Of a DNA stretch of 64,000 nt, positions 28,361-38,277 are shown in pieces. Position numbers and translations under genes: made by a program. The number at the start of each line of letters is the position of its first letter. Positions within the stretch are counted from its first letter, which is position 1. The notes beneath the pieces are model-generated. The model was not told where the DNA came from, searched no databases, and saw nothing but the letters and a program-made list of their open reading frames with translations. Source of the stretch: Intestinibacter bartlettii (GTDB lineage: Bacteria; Bacillota; Clostridia; Peptostreptococcales; Peptostreptococcaceae); contig CP102273.1 of assembly GCA_025148965.1 (NCBI GenBank), forward strand, positions 2,942,270 to 3,006,269, given 5' to 3'.

Positions 28361-29086
28361 TTATACAGTATATCCTCTAGGAGTTATCATTAAATCGTCA
28401 TGTATATATGTAGATTTATTTCCGATTATAACCATAGTAGTCATATCAACTCTTTCAAAATCCATTGTGTCAAAAGTACATATGAATTTTTCTTGATCTT
28501 CTCTTCCTACATCTTTTACTATTCCTACAGGTGTTGAACCATCTTTGAATTCTCCCATTATTTTAAATGCATTTGCTAAATGCTCACTTCTACCTTTACT
28601 TCTTGGATTATATAAGCAGATTACAAAATCAGCTTCTGCTGCTAGTCTTAATCTTTTTTCTATAACTTCCCATGGAGTCAGTAAGTCACTTAAACTTATA
28701 TGGCAGAAGTCGTGCATTATAGGTGCTCCTAATACTGCAGCTGCTCCTATACTGGCAGTAACTCCTGGTACTACTTTAACAGGTATATCTAATTCTTGTT
28801 TAGTTATTAATTCAAGTATAAGTCCTGCCATTCCATATATACCAGCGTCTCCGCTACTTATAACAGCAACTTTTTTGCCAGTTTTAGCTATGTCGATAGC
28901 ATCTTGGCATCTGTCTACTTCTTTTCTCATCCCATTTTGAACAACTTCTTTATCTTTAATAAAATCTTCAACTAATTTTATATATGTTTTGTAACCAACT
29001 ATTACTTCTGCATCTTCCATTGCTGATATTGCTTCTTGCGTCATTAAGTCTCTGCATCCAGGACCTATCCCTATAACGTATATCAT
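28361..29086 (-). CDS. cbiH: cobalt-factor III (precorrin-3B) C17-methyltransferase
   Basis: A 241-residue methyltransferase with VIGIGPGCRDLMTQEAISA, SSGDAGIYGMAGL near 77-89 and the PGVTASIGAAAVLGAP loop. It also has LYNPRSKGR and the ISLSDLLTPWEVIEKRL segment characteristic of CbiH/CobJ. It methylates C17 and brings about ring contraction. The 4-base overlap with cbiG suggests coupling. Confidence 0.94.
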   Translation of the reverse strand: MIYVIGIGPGCRDLMTQEAISAMEDAEVIVGYKTYIKLVEDFIKDKEVVQNGMRKEVDRCQDAIDIAKTGKKVAVISSGDAGIYGMAGLILELITKQELDIPVKVVPGVTASIGAAAVLGAPIMHDFCHISLSDLLTPWEVIEKRLRLAAEADFVICLYNPRSKGRSEHLANAFKIMGEFKDGSTPVGIVKDVGREDQEKFICTFDTMDFERVDMTTMVIIGNKSTYIHDDLMITPRGYTV

Positions 29087-30237
29087 TTGTTCACTCTCCC
29101 TGCCGAAAATGTTATTCCCTTAAATTTTTGTTTTTCGATAATCATATTTCCTTCACTAAGTAAATGTGCACATGGTTCAGCCACTGAATATACCCCTACA
29201 TTCTTTTTAACCCATTCTGATTCACTATATAAATAATCTACTTGTGCTATTTCTTCTACTGTGAATATTTTAAAAGGCACCCCTAAATAATTTGCTAGGT
29301 CGATTATCGCTTGTTCATCTTTTTTAATTTCTATACTTCCTATAGCTTTTATAGCGTTTTTATCTATATTGTTAATATATAAAAACTCTCTTAGTGAATC
29401 TTTCATATGTTTGCTATCTATATTTTTTTTGCATCCAACACCTAATACGATATCTTTTGGAACTAATTTTATTATTTTTTTGCTTTCAAAATCTAATTTC
29501 TGCTTATTACTTATTACTACTACAGTCTCTAAATCATTTATTTCTTCATTATTTCTTTTATCCAGATTTAGCATGTCTTCATATTTCAATATAGTAAAAC
29601 CACGAGTATCTATATCGTAATCTCCATCTATAAATAAACCTACTGGTTTATTATTTACTATCATAGAATTTACTTTTAATACATTATCTCTGAAGTTTTC
29701 TATATATCCATCAAATCTTTTTGCTATCATATCTAATGAAGATTTATTATTTACATCTGTCGCAGTTGTAATAACTGGATTAGACTCTATCAAATGACTT
29801 ATATATAAAGCCATTTCATTAGCTCCACCCATATGTCCACTTAATAAGCTTATTACATTTTTTCCTTTTTCATCTGTTACAATTACTGCTGGATCTTGAA
29901 ATTTACTTTGTATTAATGGTGCTATTGTTCTTACGACTATGCCAGTAGCCATGATAAATACTATATATCTGTATTTATTGAATATAGTAGGAATAAAATC
30001 TTTTAGTTTTTGTTCAATCCTAATTATATTTTTACTATTTTGTTGTGTAAGTTCAAGTTTATCATTTTTCATAGTGTAAGTATCGTTACCTATGTTACAA
30101 ACCTCTTGAGACTCTTCATTATTTTTCTTTTTTACAAAATAGATTTTCCCTTCTTTCAACTTCTTCTGTATTTTTACAGCTAAATTTTTTCCATTGTCTG
30201 TTATGCATACAATAGCTATATTATTTTCTGTATTCAT
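29083..30237 (-). CDS. cbiG: cobalt-precorrin-5A hydrolase
   Basis: The frame opens at 30255, but the ATG at 30237 follows AAGGA at good spacing and begins [10 protein letters not shown], like family members; it gives about 384 residues. The N-terminal domain has [15 protein letters not shown], the middle has [17 protein letters not shown] and TTATDVN, and the C-terminal CbiG domain begins [10 protein letters not shown]. CbiG opens the lactone of cobalt-precorrin-5A and releases acetaldehyde, a step specific to the anaerobic route. It overlaps cbiF by 17 bases. Confidence 0.92.
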   Translation of the reverse strand: MNTENNIAIVCITDNGKNLAVKIQKKLKEGKIYFVKKKNNEESQEVCNIGNDTYTMKNDKLELTQQNSKNIIRIEQKLKDFIPTIFNKYRYIVFIMATGIVVRTIAPLIQSKFQDPAVIVTDEKGKNVISLLSGHMGGANEMALYISHLIESNPVITTATDVNNKSSLDMIAKRFDGYIENFRDNVLKVNSMIVNNKPVGLFIDGDYDIDTRGFTILKYEDMLNLDKRNNEEINDLETVVVISNKQKLDFESKKIIKLVPKDIVLGVGCKKNIDSKHMKDSLREFLYINNIDKNAIKAIGSIEIKKDEQAIIDLANYLGVPFKIFTVEEIAQVDYLYSESEWVKKNVGVYSVAEPCAHLLSEGNMIIEKQKFKGITFSAGRVNK

Positions 30238-30985
30238 GTTTGAAGTCCTTATCATATAATTTTGAATTATTATATGTAGTACCTAAAAATTCTCCCACCA
30301 TTATTAATGCTGTTTTCTTAATATCATTTTCTTTAACTTTGCTTGCTATATCTTCTAAAGTTCCTTTTACTACTTTTTCATCTGGCCAAGTAGCTTTGTA
30401 TATTACTGCTATTGGAGTAGTTTTTGGATATCCACCGTTTATTAATTTTTCTACTACTTTTTCTATTTCTTGAACTGATAAGAATATTACCATTGAAGTT
30501 TGGTGTTGTGCGAAAGATTCTATAGATTCTTTTGCTGGTACCGGAGTTCTTCCTTCCATTCTAGTTATAACAACACTTTGAGATACTTCTGGAACAGTAT
30601 ACTCAACACCTAATGCTGATGATGCTCCCAAAAATGAACTTACACCTGGTGTACAATCATAATCTATATCTAATTTTGCTAAGTCTTCAACTTGTTCTCT
30701 GATTGAGCCATATATAGAGAAGTCCCCTGTTTGTAATCTTACAACTGATTTGCCTTCTTTGATTCCTTTTTCCATAACATTTATTATTTCTTCTAATGTC
30801 ATGTAAGCACTGTCGTGTATTTCACAACCTTCCTTACAATAATCAAGAAGTTCTGGATTTACTAATGAACCTGCATATATTACAACATCTGCATTGCTTA
30901 GTAATTTATATCCTTTTAATGTTATTAATTCTTTATCCCCAGGTCCTGCCCCTACAAAATGTACTTTATTAATGTTAGTATTCAT
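30221..30985 (-). CDS. cbiF: cobalt-precorrin-4 C11-methyltransferase
   Basis: A 254-residue methyltransferase with [31 protein letters not shown] near 36-45, [13 protein letters not shown] near 85-97 and [13 protein letters not shown]. The SLVNPELL and DFSIYG segments are diagnostic of CbiF/CobM. It methylates C11 of cobalt-precorrin-4. cbiG follows with a 17-base overlap. Confidence 0.94.
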   Translation of the reverse strand: MNTNINKVHFVGAGPGDKELITLKGYKLLSNADVVIYAGSLVNPELLDYCKEGCEIHDSAYMTLEEIINVMEKGIKEGKSVVRLQTGDFSIYGSIREQVEDLAKLDIDYDCTPGVSSFLGASSALGVEYTVPEVSQSVVITRMEGRTPVPAKESIESFAQHQTSMVIFLSVQEIEKVVEKLINGGYPKTTPIAVIYKATWPDEKVVKGTLEDIASKVKENDIKKTALIMVGEFLGTTYNNSKLYDKDFKHEYRK

Positions 30986-30989
30986 CGTC

Positions 30990-31556
30990 TTATTCTACTC
31001 CTTTTTCGCATGAAATTATATATATTGGATTATGAGGTTTGAAATATTCCCCTGGTCCTAATTTTTCAAGTTTTGAAACGTTTAAAACTGTTACATCAAC
31101 GTTTTTAAATCCCTTTTCTCTTACTAATCTCAACATTTCATAGAATGTATCAATTATTATAAAGTTTGCTACAAGTCTTCCTCCTGGAACTAATAAATCT
31201 TTAGACCAGTCGATTATTTCTTCTAACTTGTTTCCTGTCCCACCAAGAAAAATTGCATCTACATCATTATATATATCTAACTCAACAGGTGCATAAGCTT
31301 TTACTACTTCTACATTAGTTAAATTAAAATTTTCTATATTTTTATTTACTAAATCAAGTGCATCATCATTGCGTTCAATAGCAATAACTCTTAAGTCTGG
31401 ATAGTGATATCCAGCTTCTATAGATATACTCCCTGTTCCAGCGCCTACATCTATAAAAGTTTTTGCATTTAATAAATCTAGTTTATTAATTGATATTGCT
31501 CTAACTTCTTCTTTTGTTATTGGAACTTTTCCTGTTATAAAATCCCTATTCCTCAT
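30990..31556 (-). CDS. cbiT: cobalt-precorrin-6B C15-methyltransferase (decarboxylating)
   Basis: A 188-residue Rossmann methyltransferase of the class I type, unlike the other cbi methyltransferases. It has [16 protein letters not shown] near 35-50 as SAM motif I and [12 protein letters not shown] near 107-118. It methylates C15 and removes the C12 acetate carboxyl. It overlaps cbiE by 11 bases; in some bacteria the two are fused as CobL. Confidence 0.94.
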   Translation of the reverse strand: MRNRDFITGKVPITKEEVRAISINKLDLLNAKTFIDVGAGTGSISIEAGYHYPDLRVIAIERNDDALDLVNKNIENFNLTNVEVVKAYAPVELDIYNDVDAIFLGGTGNKLEEIIDWSKDLLVPGGRLVANFIIIDTFYEMLRLVREKGFKNVDVTVLNVSKLEKLGPGEYFKPHNPIYIISCEKGVE

Positions 31557-32154
31557 CTAATATCACCACTACATTCATATCAAATTTTTCAACTGCCAAT
31601 ATATCTTCTGGCTTTCCTATTGTTATTTTCTCATCTTCATAAGAAAGATTTTCCCCTACAACAATAGTCTTATTTAAGTTTCTTTTTTGTATTTCTCTGC
31701 TTATTTCATGAGGTCCTATTTTACTATCAGTAACCATACATACTTTTTTATGTGAAAGTATATAATCAAAGTCTGGAACTTTACCATGGCTACTTGTAAT
31801 ATAAACATCATTCATATCAACAAATATTCTTGAGAATATATATTGAAGAGAACTTATACCAGAAACTATATTCAAATGTTTATGCTCTATGTTTTTTGAA
31901 AGATATCTTCCAATTCCATATATAGATGGATCTCCAGACGCTATAACAGAAATATTTTTATCTAAGTTATTTTGTATGTATTGTAGGATTTCTTTTAAGT
32001 TTGTAGATAAAACTATCTTTTCTCCCTTGAAATCTTTAATGGATTCAAGGTTTCTTTTTCCCCCAATTACTACATCTGATGAATAAATAAGTTGTTCACC
32101 TAATTTAGTAATATAGCCTGTATCTCCAGGCCCTAAACCTATAATATTTATCAT
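31546..32154 (-). CDS. cbiE: cobalt-precorrin-7 C5-methyltransferase
   Basis: A 202-residue methyltransferase with INIIGLGPGDTGYITKLG, SGDPSIYGIGRYL near 73-85, SGISSLQYI near 98-106 and SHGK near 122. These match CbiE. It methylates C5. The 4-base overlap with cbiD and 11-base overlap with cbiT indicate coupled translation. Confidence 0.93.
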   Translation of the reverse strand: MINIIGLGPGDTGYITKLGEQLIYSSDVVIGGKRNLESIKDFKGEKIVLSTNLKEILQYIQNNLDKNISVIASGDPSIYGIGRYLSKNIEHKHLNIVSGISSLQYIFSRIFVDMNDVYITSSHGKVPDFDYILSHKKVCMVTDSKIGPHEISREIQKRNLNKTIVVGENLSYEDEKITIGKPEDILAVEKFDMNVVVILDEE

Positions 32155-33302
32155 CTAAATACCTCCACTATAGAATCTGCATTGTCTGATTTCGCAAGAT
32201 ATGACTTGTCCATTCTAAACATATACACCCCTACTTCTATATCATCATCACCCAAGTGTTGTTTTACTCTATCTCTACATTTGTTACATAGGATTTCATA
32301 AACACCTGTATATTCACTTTGGTCAATTATTTCAACTGCACCTTCTGCTGTAACACATTTATCTATTTCTTGTAGAAATTCTAATGGTGCTCCCATAAGT
32401 GCTAAATTCGAAATCATTATTTCATTTCTAGCATCGGCAACCTTGCTATGAGTGTGAAATATTCCAGCTGAAACTTTTATAAATTTTCCAATATGTCCAG
32501 CTAAAAGAATTTTTTTATACCCCATTCGTTTAGCTTCCATAAGCATATAGCCTACAAAGTTGCTCATTCTAACTACATATTTTATATCTAGTCCAAGTTC
32601 ATTTTGAATAAATTCTTCTCCATGATTTCCTGGAACTAATATAATTTTATCTAGTCCTTGAGACCTTTTCATTTCTAGTTCTATAGATAGTGATTTTTTC
32701 CATCCTTCATCACTCATAGGTTCGACTATACCTGAAGTTCCTAAAATAGATATTCCTCCGACTATTCCAAGTCTAGGGTTAAAAGTCTTTTTCGCTATTT
32801 CAACTCCTTGAGGTGCATATATAGTAATCTTTAATGTTTTTGTTTTATCTATATATGTATTTAAATCTGTTCCTAATACTTTGCGGATTTCAGTTTTAAT
32901 CATATTCATAGGAACTGGATTTATAGCTGATTTTCCAACTTCAACTTTTAGTCCTTTTTTAGTAACTGTTCCTACTCCTATTCCACCTGTAACATAAATA
33001 TCTTCGCCCTCATTTTCTCTATCAATCATTTCTGCCTTTGCAAAAATATCCATAGTATGAGTTGCATCGATATCATCTCCACCATCTTTTTGTATAGAAC
33101 AAATCGCATATTCTTTATTTATTTCTATATTTCCAGGCTTTAAAGTTAAATAAATGCCTTTAGGTGTATCTATGTTAACTGATTCTATTTTCTTTTGAGT
33201 AATTAACATATATGTCGCTGCCTTTGATGCTGCAGCTGCACAAGATCCAGTAGTATATCCTCTTCTGTATTTTTTGCCGTCTATATATACATACTCTTCC
33301 AT
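32151..33302 (-). CDS. cbiD: cobalt-precorrin-5B C1-methyltransferase
   Basis: A 383-residue CbiD, unrelated to the other methyltransferases. It has RRGYTTGSCAAAASKAA near 13-29, DGGDDIDATHTMDIFA near 73-88, GGIGVGTVTKKGL and LLAGHIGKFIKVSAG. It methylates C1, a step found in the anaerobic pathway. It lies between cbiC and cbiE. Confidence 0.95.
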   Translation of the reverse strand: MEEYVYIDGKKYRRGYTTGSCAAAASKAATYMLITQKKIESVNIDTPKGIYLTLKPGNIEINKEYAICSIQKDGGDDIDATHTMDIFAKAEMIDRENEGEDIYVTGGIGVGTVTKKGLKVEVGKSAINPVPMNMIKTEIRKVLGTDLNTYIDKTKTLKITIYAPQGVEIAKKTFNPRLGIVGGISILGTSGIVEPMSDEGWKKSLSIELEMKRSQGLDKIILVPGNHGEEFIQNELGLDIKYVVRMSNFVGYMLMEAKRMGYKKILLAGHIGKFIKVSAGIFHTHSKVADARNEIMISNLALMGAPLEFLQEIDKCVTAEGAVEIIDQSEYTGVYEILCNKCRDRVKQHLGDDDIEVGVYMFRMDKSYLAKSDNADSIVEVFR

Positions 33303-33310
33303 ATCACTAC

Positions 33311-33940
33311 CTACATTGCATATAATATAGCATTAACTATTGCAGCAGCTACATTACTTCCACCTTTTCTGCCTTCAGCTACTATATAAGGAATTTCTGT
33401 TTGTTCTAGTGAATATTTTGATTCAGCAGCACCAACAAAACCAACTGGAACACCTACAACTGCATCAACACTACAACCTTCATTAAACATTTCTATAACT
33501 TTGTATAAAGCTGTTGGAGCATTTCCAAGGACAAATATTTTTCTTCCTTCATCTTTCATTGCTAATTCAACTGCTGCCATAGAACGAGTTATTCCTTTTT
33601 CTTTCGCAAGTTCTTTTGTTCTTTCATCAGCAACTAAACATTTATATTCACAACCTAAGTCATTTAATTTACTTTTATTAATTCCGCTTAAAGCCATATT
33701 AGTATCTGTATAGATTGTGCATTTATTATTTAATGCATCTATTATCTTTTGTACAGCGGTTTCTGATATTTTTAATATATCTAAGTATTCAAAATCTGCA
33801 CTAGTATGAATGCAACGTTTGATTATTTTTTCTTCTATTTCATTTTTAAATTTATAACCTGGTCTTATATCATCGATTATCCCCTGAATTATTTCAAAAC
33901 TTCTGACCTCTATCATTTTTGGGTCTTTAATATATTCCAT
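33311..33940 (-). CDS. cbiC: cobalt-precorrin-8 methylmutase
   Basis: A 209-residue CbiC with the catalytic His45 in RCIHTSADFEY, the TDTNMALSGI segment and GVPVGFVGAAESK near 164-176. It moves the C11 methyl to C12, giving cobyrinate. The start overlaps the pduX-like stop by 28 bases, but GGGAGG before the ATG supports it. Confidence 0.94.
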   Translation of the reverse strand: MEYIKDPKMIEVRSFEIIQGIIDDIRPGYKFKNEIEEKIIKRCIHTSADFEYLDILKISETAVQKIIDALNNKCTIYTDTNMALSGINKSKLNDLGCEYKCLVADERTKELAKEKGITRSMAAVELAMKDEGRKIFVLGNAPTALYKVIEMFNEGCSVDAVVGVPVGFVGAAESKYSLEQTEIPYIVAEGRKGGSNVAAAIVNAILYAM

Positions 33941-34815
33941 TCTTCTTCCTCCCTAACTTTTCCATCAATAATGTCTGATGTATATATTTTTTTATAGTAT
34001 TTTGACATTTCATCTTCTCTTAAATATTCAATTAGCCTTATATCATCCATCTCTCTATGCATTAAAATTCCGATAACTGTTCCGCTGTGGGCGATATTAA
34101 CTCCATAACACCCATACTTATCAGAAATATCTATTATTTTTTCTAAGAATGGCTTTTTATGTATATTTTCATTCGCCAAACCACTATATGTACAAGCTTT
34201 ACCTATTAGATTTAAATCATTTTTAGCAAGACCTTCATCTAATAATTCAAAAGATTTTTTGATTATTTCCTTATTCTGCATCTTATACGTCTTATAGTTT
34301 GGTGTCATTCTAATTGATTTTGTGTCTAGAATATCGCTCGGCTCTAATATAACTACTTTAGCATCGTTAATACCACCTAAATATTTTTTTATATCTGCTG
34401 TAAGAGGATTAAATATACTATGCTGATTTAATAGTAGGGAATCTGTCGCTTCTATTTTTACAGCTAACTTTGAAATTTCTTCTCCGGTTAAGGTTTTATT
34501 CAACATAGATAATGTAGCTTTAATAGTTGCGCCAATATCAGCAGTAGAACTTGCCATCCCCTTTCCAACAGGTATTTGACTTTTTATATTGAGTGATATA
34601 TTTTTAGTTTCATCCACAGGTAACCCAAACTTTTCAAAAACAAGCTCCATAGCTCGTCGTGATTTTTTAGGTCCTTTTTGAATGATTTCTTTACCTTCCT
34701 CTAAAGTCGCTACCGAAAATAAATTAATTGCATATGATGATAAATATTCCTCATTATCCAAAAACCCTTGAACGAATTCACCACAAGATGCTGGACATAC
34801 TCCATAAAATTTCAT
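33913..34815 (-). CDS. pduX: L-threonine kinase, GHMP family
   Basis: A 300-residue GHMP kinase with the ATP loop PVGKGMASSTADIG (82-95) and an N-terminal CPASCGEFVQGFL like that of Salmonella PduX. It makes L-threonine O-3-phosphate, the substrate of CobD, whose gene lies just upstream. The pair supplies aminopropanol phosphate for the nucleotide loop. Other GHMP kinases share the fold, but the operon position makes PduX by far the best call. Confidence 0.9.
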   Translation of the reverse strand: MKFYGVCPASCGEFVQGFLDNEEYLSSYAINLFSVATLEEGKEIIQKGPKKSRRAMELVFEKFGLPVDETKNISLNIKSQIPVGKGMASSTADIGATIKATLSMLNKTLTGEEISKLAVKIEATDSLLLNQHSIFNPLTADIKKYLGGINDAKVVILEPSDILDTKSIRMTPNYKTYKMQNKEIIKKSFELLDEGLAKNDLNLIGKACTYSGLANENIHKKPFLEKIIDISDKYGCYGVNIAHSGTVIGILMHREMDDIRLIEYLREDEMSKYYKKIYTSDIIDGKVREEEEWNILKTQK

Positions 34816-34819
34816 ACTG

Positions 34820-35887
34820 TTATACCAATATTTTTCTTAATGATTCTATTAAAACTTTATTGTCATTATGAGATTTTATAGCTACTCTTATGTAACTTTT
34901 GTCTAGTCCAATAAAATTTGAAGCATCTCGTATAAGGATATTATATTTTTCAAAAAGTTCTAGTTTTAATGAATTAGCTTCATCATCGTCTAATTTTATA
35001 AGAACAAAATTTGTATCTGTGTCGTAAACTTTTAATCTTGATATTTTTCTTAATTCTTCTAACATAAACTTTCTTTCGTTTATGTAGTAATCTTTGCTGC
35101 CATTTATATATTCTTTATCTTTAAATAAATAATTAGATAAGTTTTCAGCAAATGAATTTATAGTCCAAGGTTCTTTATATTCATAAATATTATTTATGAT
35201 TTGCTTATTACTTGTAACTCCATATCCTAGTCTAAGACCTGGCATTCCAAAGAATTTAGTCACGGCCTTTAATATAAATAAATTAGGAGTTTGTTCTATC
35301 TTATTTATCAAGCTATATTTTTCTTCCTCCCCTACAAATTCCATAAAAGTTTCATCTACAATTAAAAGTTTATCGTTTTCTATCATCAAATCTAATAGTT
35401 CATTTAGATCCTTAACTTTTCCATTTGGATTATTTGGATTACAAACAAATAAACTATCAAACTTGTCCATATTTTTTTGTATCTCATCTAAATCAATGCT
35501 AAAATTATTTTCTTCCTTTAAATGAAAGTCTATTATTTCTAAATTATTTAATTTAGCCCCTCTACCATATTCAGAAAAAGTAGGGTTTAAAATAGCTAAT
35601 CTCCTTTTTATACTTTTCATAAGTAGATATATAATTTCTGTAGCTCCATTACCTGGAATTATAAGCTCGCTATCTACTTTTATATAATCAGAAATGTTAT
35701 TTCTTAAATTAGTATAATTTATATCTGGATAACTTCTACTTTTCTCTAACCCTTCCAAAACATATTTTCCCAAATCGGAAATTATATGTGGATTTACATT
35801 TGAGCTAAAATCAATTATGTCATTTTCATTTTTTCCAAATTTTTTAGCCATATTATCGACATTAGCTCCATGACCTAAATCCTTCAT
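34820..35887 (-). CDS. cobD: threonine-phosphate decarboxylase
   Basis: A 355-residue fold-type I PLP enzyme similar to histidinol-phosphate aminotransferase. The Schiff-base Lys211 is in VTKFFGMPGLRLGYG and Asp178 in IVDETFMEF; CNPNNPNGK lies near 149-157. The N-terminal LGHGANV is typical of CobD. It makes (R)-1-amino-2-propanol phosphate, which CbiB attaches to cobyric acid. HisC is the main alternative, rejected because of the neighbours cbiB and pduX. Confidence 0.92.
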   Translation of the reverse strand: MKDLGHGANVDNMAKKFGKNENDIIDFSSNVNPHIISDLGKYVLEGLEKSRSYPDINYTNLRNNISDYIKVDSELIIPGNGATEIIYLLMKSIKRRLAILNPTFSEYGRGAKLNNLEIIDFHLKEENNFSIDLDEIQKNMDKFDSLFVCNPNNPNGKVKDLNELLDLMIENDKLLIVDETFMEFVGEEEKYSLINKIEQTPNLFILKAVTKFFGMPGLRLGYGVTSNKQIINNIYEYKEPWTINSFAENLSNYLFKDKEYINGSKDYYINERKFMLEELRKISRLKVYDTDTNFVLIKLDDDEANSLKLELFEKYNILIRDASNFIGLDKSYIRVAIKSHNDNKVLIESLRKILV

Positions 35888-35912
35888 ATGTATCCTCCTT
35901 ATTAATAAGCAA

Positions 35913-36902
35913 TTACATGAAAATATGATATATTATCACGTAAAATAATGTAAATACTAGCATAGAAGTCAATGATGTTGCATATAATATTTTGTTAGTT
36001 CTTGATATATCTTGAACTTCTATTTCTCTAGTTTTATCTCCAATCGTTGGTTTATATACTGTTTCTCCAAAATAAATATTTGTCCCACCTAATTGGATTC
36101 CTAACGCTCCTGCAACTGCACCCTCTGAAAATGCACAGTTAGGACTTTTGTGATTTTTTCTATCTCTTATTGATATCTTAAAACAATTTTTATAATCATT
36201 TCTCAAAAAGAGGTTCCCTATTGTAAATAAGATAACTGATATTCTTGATGGAATATAATTTGCTATATCATCAATTTTTGCTGAAGCAAATCCTATATGA
36301 AGATATTTTTCGTTTTTATATCCTACTGAAGAATCTAAAGTATTAATCGCCTTATAAGTCATTGCCAAAGGTGCTGCTAATGATATTCCGCCAACATTTA
36401 TACATGCTCCTACAAAAGCATAAAATAAAGGTGCAATTAATCCATCAACAGTATTTTCTGCTACAGTTTCCACAGTTGCCCTTATTATTTCTTTTTCACT
36501 TAAATTTTCAGTATCTCTACCTACTATATAAGACAATTGTATTCTAGATTTTTTTATATCTCCAGTTTTTAAAACATCATATATTTTTTTAGCTTCATCT
36601 TTTAAACATTTTGTCGCTAGAGTTGTATAAATCACAATCGAATTTATTATAACATAAACTACCATGTTAAATCTTGCCAATCTTATAATTTCATATGTTA
36701 TTATGAAAGTTATTCCTACAGTTACAAACCATAAGAAAAATCCTCCTATTTTTAATCCTTTATCACTTTTGGCTATTTTTCTTATAAAGTTTTCAACTGA
36801 TTTTATTAATTTTCCTATATATTTAACAGGATGAGGAAATGAATACGGATCTCCTATAATTAAATCTGTAATATATCCTATGTACAATGATAATATATTC
36901 AT
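35913..36902 (-). CDS. cbiB: adenosylcobinamide-phosphate synthase
   Basis: A 329-residue membrane protein with several hydrophobic segments. It has the family motifs GDPYSFPHPVKYIGKLI at 17-33, SYIVGRDTENLSEKEIIRAT near 123-142, VETVAENTVDG and a KSPNCAFSEGAVAGALG segment near 253-269. It joins cobyric acid and aminopropanol phosphate at the membrane. It stands between cbiA and cobD, its substrate supplier. Confidence 0.94.
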   Translation of the reverse strand: MNILSLYIGYITDLIIGDPYSFPHPVKYIGKLIKSVENFIRKIAKSDKGLKIGGFFLWFVTVGITFIITYEIIRLARFNMVVYVIINSIVIYTTLATKCLKDEAKKIYDVLKTGDIKKSRIQLSYIVGRDTENLSEKEIIRATVETVAENTVDGLIAPLFYAFVGACINVGGISLAAPLAMTYKAINTLDSSVGYKNEKYLHIGFASAKIDDIANYIPSRISVILFTIGNLFLRNDYKNCFKISIRDRKNHKSPNCAFSEGAVAGALGIQLGGTNIYFGETVYKPTIGDKTREIEVQDISRTNKILYATSLTSMLVFTLFYVIIYHIFM

Positions 36903-36903
36903 T

Positions 36904-38277
36904 TTATTTATTTCCCTTTTCTAAAAAGTTTGCTATGCAATCTAAATTATTATAAAAATGGGTATGTAAGTATGTTGCAAGCGTGTTGCCAATACTATAC
37001 CCGCCATCCCATCTATCAATTACAACCCCGCCTTTTTCTTTTGTCATTTCATATGCACAAGGCTCATTGCTTTTAAATATTGAATGATGGAATTCGTGAC
37101 CTTTTATAATTTGTCCCTTTTTTGCTAAAACAGTATCTACTTTTGCTTTTCCATTACAATATCCAAATCTTTTTAATGAAGATGTCATTACACTTGTTCC
37201 CTTAAATATTCCAACCATGTCGAATAACTCTTTATTTTGATTTTCTAGTTTTTCTCCTAGATACATCAAACCTCCACACTCTGCATATATCGGTATATTT
37301 TTTCTATGAGCATTTAATATAGATTCTCTCATAGATTTATTATCGTGTAGTTCTTGTGGAAAAATTTCTGGGAATCCTCCACCTATGTAGATATAATCTG
37401 CATTTGGAACTTCCTTATCTTTCATTGGACTAAAATATTTTATTTCCAGACCTAGCTTTTCTAATAGTTCTATATTTTCTCTATAATAAAAATTAAATGC
37501 TTTGTCATATGCAATTGCTATTGATTTATTTTCTACCTTATGTTTATTTATAAATGCTTCTAAATCAAAATTACTTTCTATTTCTTCCGTTTCTGATAAC
37601 GCTATTATTCTATCAACATCTATGTATTTTTCAATTTCATCTGCTAAATTATCAAATTTCTGTTTTAAAGAATCCATTTCAACACTTGGTATAAGACCTA
37701 GATGTCTAGATTCTAATGAAAAGTTTTTGTTCGGTGGAAAATAACCTAAAACTTCTATTCCTGTATATTTTTCAATTGCACTTTTTAAAGTCTTATAATG
37801 ACTTTCGCTCTTTACATTATTTGTGATAACGCCTTTTATATTTACATCTCTATCTAACATCTTATATCCTAAAACCATAGCTGCTGCCGATGCTGCCATA
37901 GCTTTTGCATTTATAACTAAGATTATGGGTGCTTTTAATATTTTTGATGTATAAGAACTTGTACAATCATTCAAATCTATTCCATATCCATCATAAAGTC
38001 CCATTACCCCTTCTACAACAGATATATCTGCATCTTTAGAAGCTTCTTTTACAATATACTTAATTTTTTCATCTTCAAGCATATATGAATCTAAGTTTCT
38101 TGAATATCTCCCTGTTATAAAAGTATGATAAGAAGGATCTATATAATCAGGCCCTACTTTAAATGGTTGTACTTTTAAATTTCTCTTTGTAAGTGCTTGC
38201 ATTATACCTAATGAAATAGTTGTTTTCCCTACACCGCTATTTGTTCCCGCAATTAATATCTTTTTCATTTCTATCAC
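36904..38277 (-). CDS. cbiA: cobyrinate a,c-diamide synthase
   Basis: A 457-residue amidotransferase with an N-terminal ATP loop GTNSGVGKTT (11-20), VGPDYIDPSYH, and a class I glutaminase domain with nucleophile Cys334 in YAECGGLMYLG. It amidates side chains a and c with glutamine nitrogen. Only one base separates it from cbiP upstream. Confidence 0.95.
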   Translation of the reverse strand: MIEMKKILIAGTNSGVGKTTISLGIMQALTKRNLKVQPFKVGPDYIDPSYHTFITGRYSRNLDSYMLEDEKIKYIVKEASKDADISVVEGVMGLYDGYGIDLNDCTSSYTSKILKAPIILVINAKAMAASAAAMVLGYKMLDRDVNIKGVITNNVKSESHYKTLKSAIEKYTGIEVLGYFPPNKNFSLESRHLGLIPSVEMDSLKQKFDNLADEIEKYIDVDRIIALSETEEIESNFDLEAFINKHKVENKSIAIAYDKAFNFYYRENIELLEKLGLEIKYFSPMKDKEVPNADYIYIGGGFPEIFPQELHDNKSMRESILNAHRKNIPIYAECGGLMYLGEKLENQNKELFDMVGIFKGTSVMTSSLKRFGYCNGKAKVDTVLAKKGQIIKGHEFHHSIFKSNEPCAYEMTKEKGGVVIDRWDGGYSIGNTLATYLHTHFYNNLDCIANFLEKGNK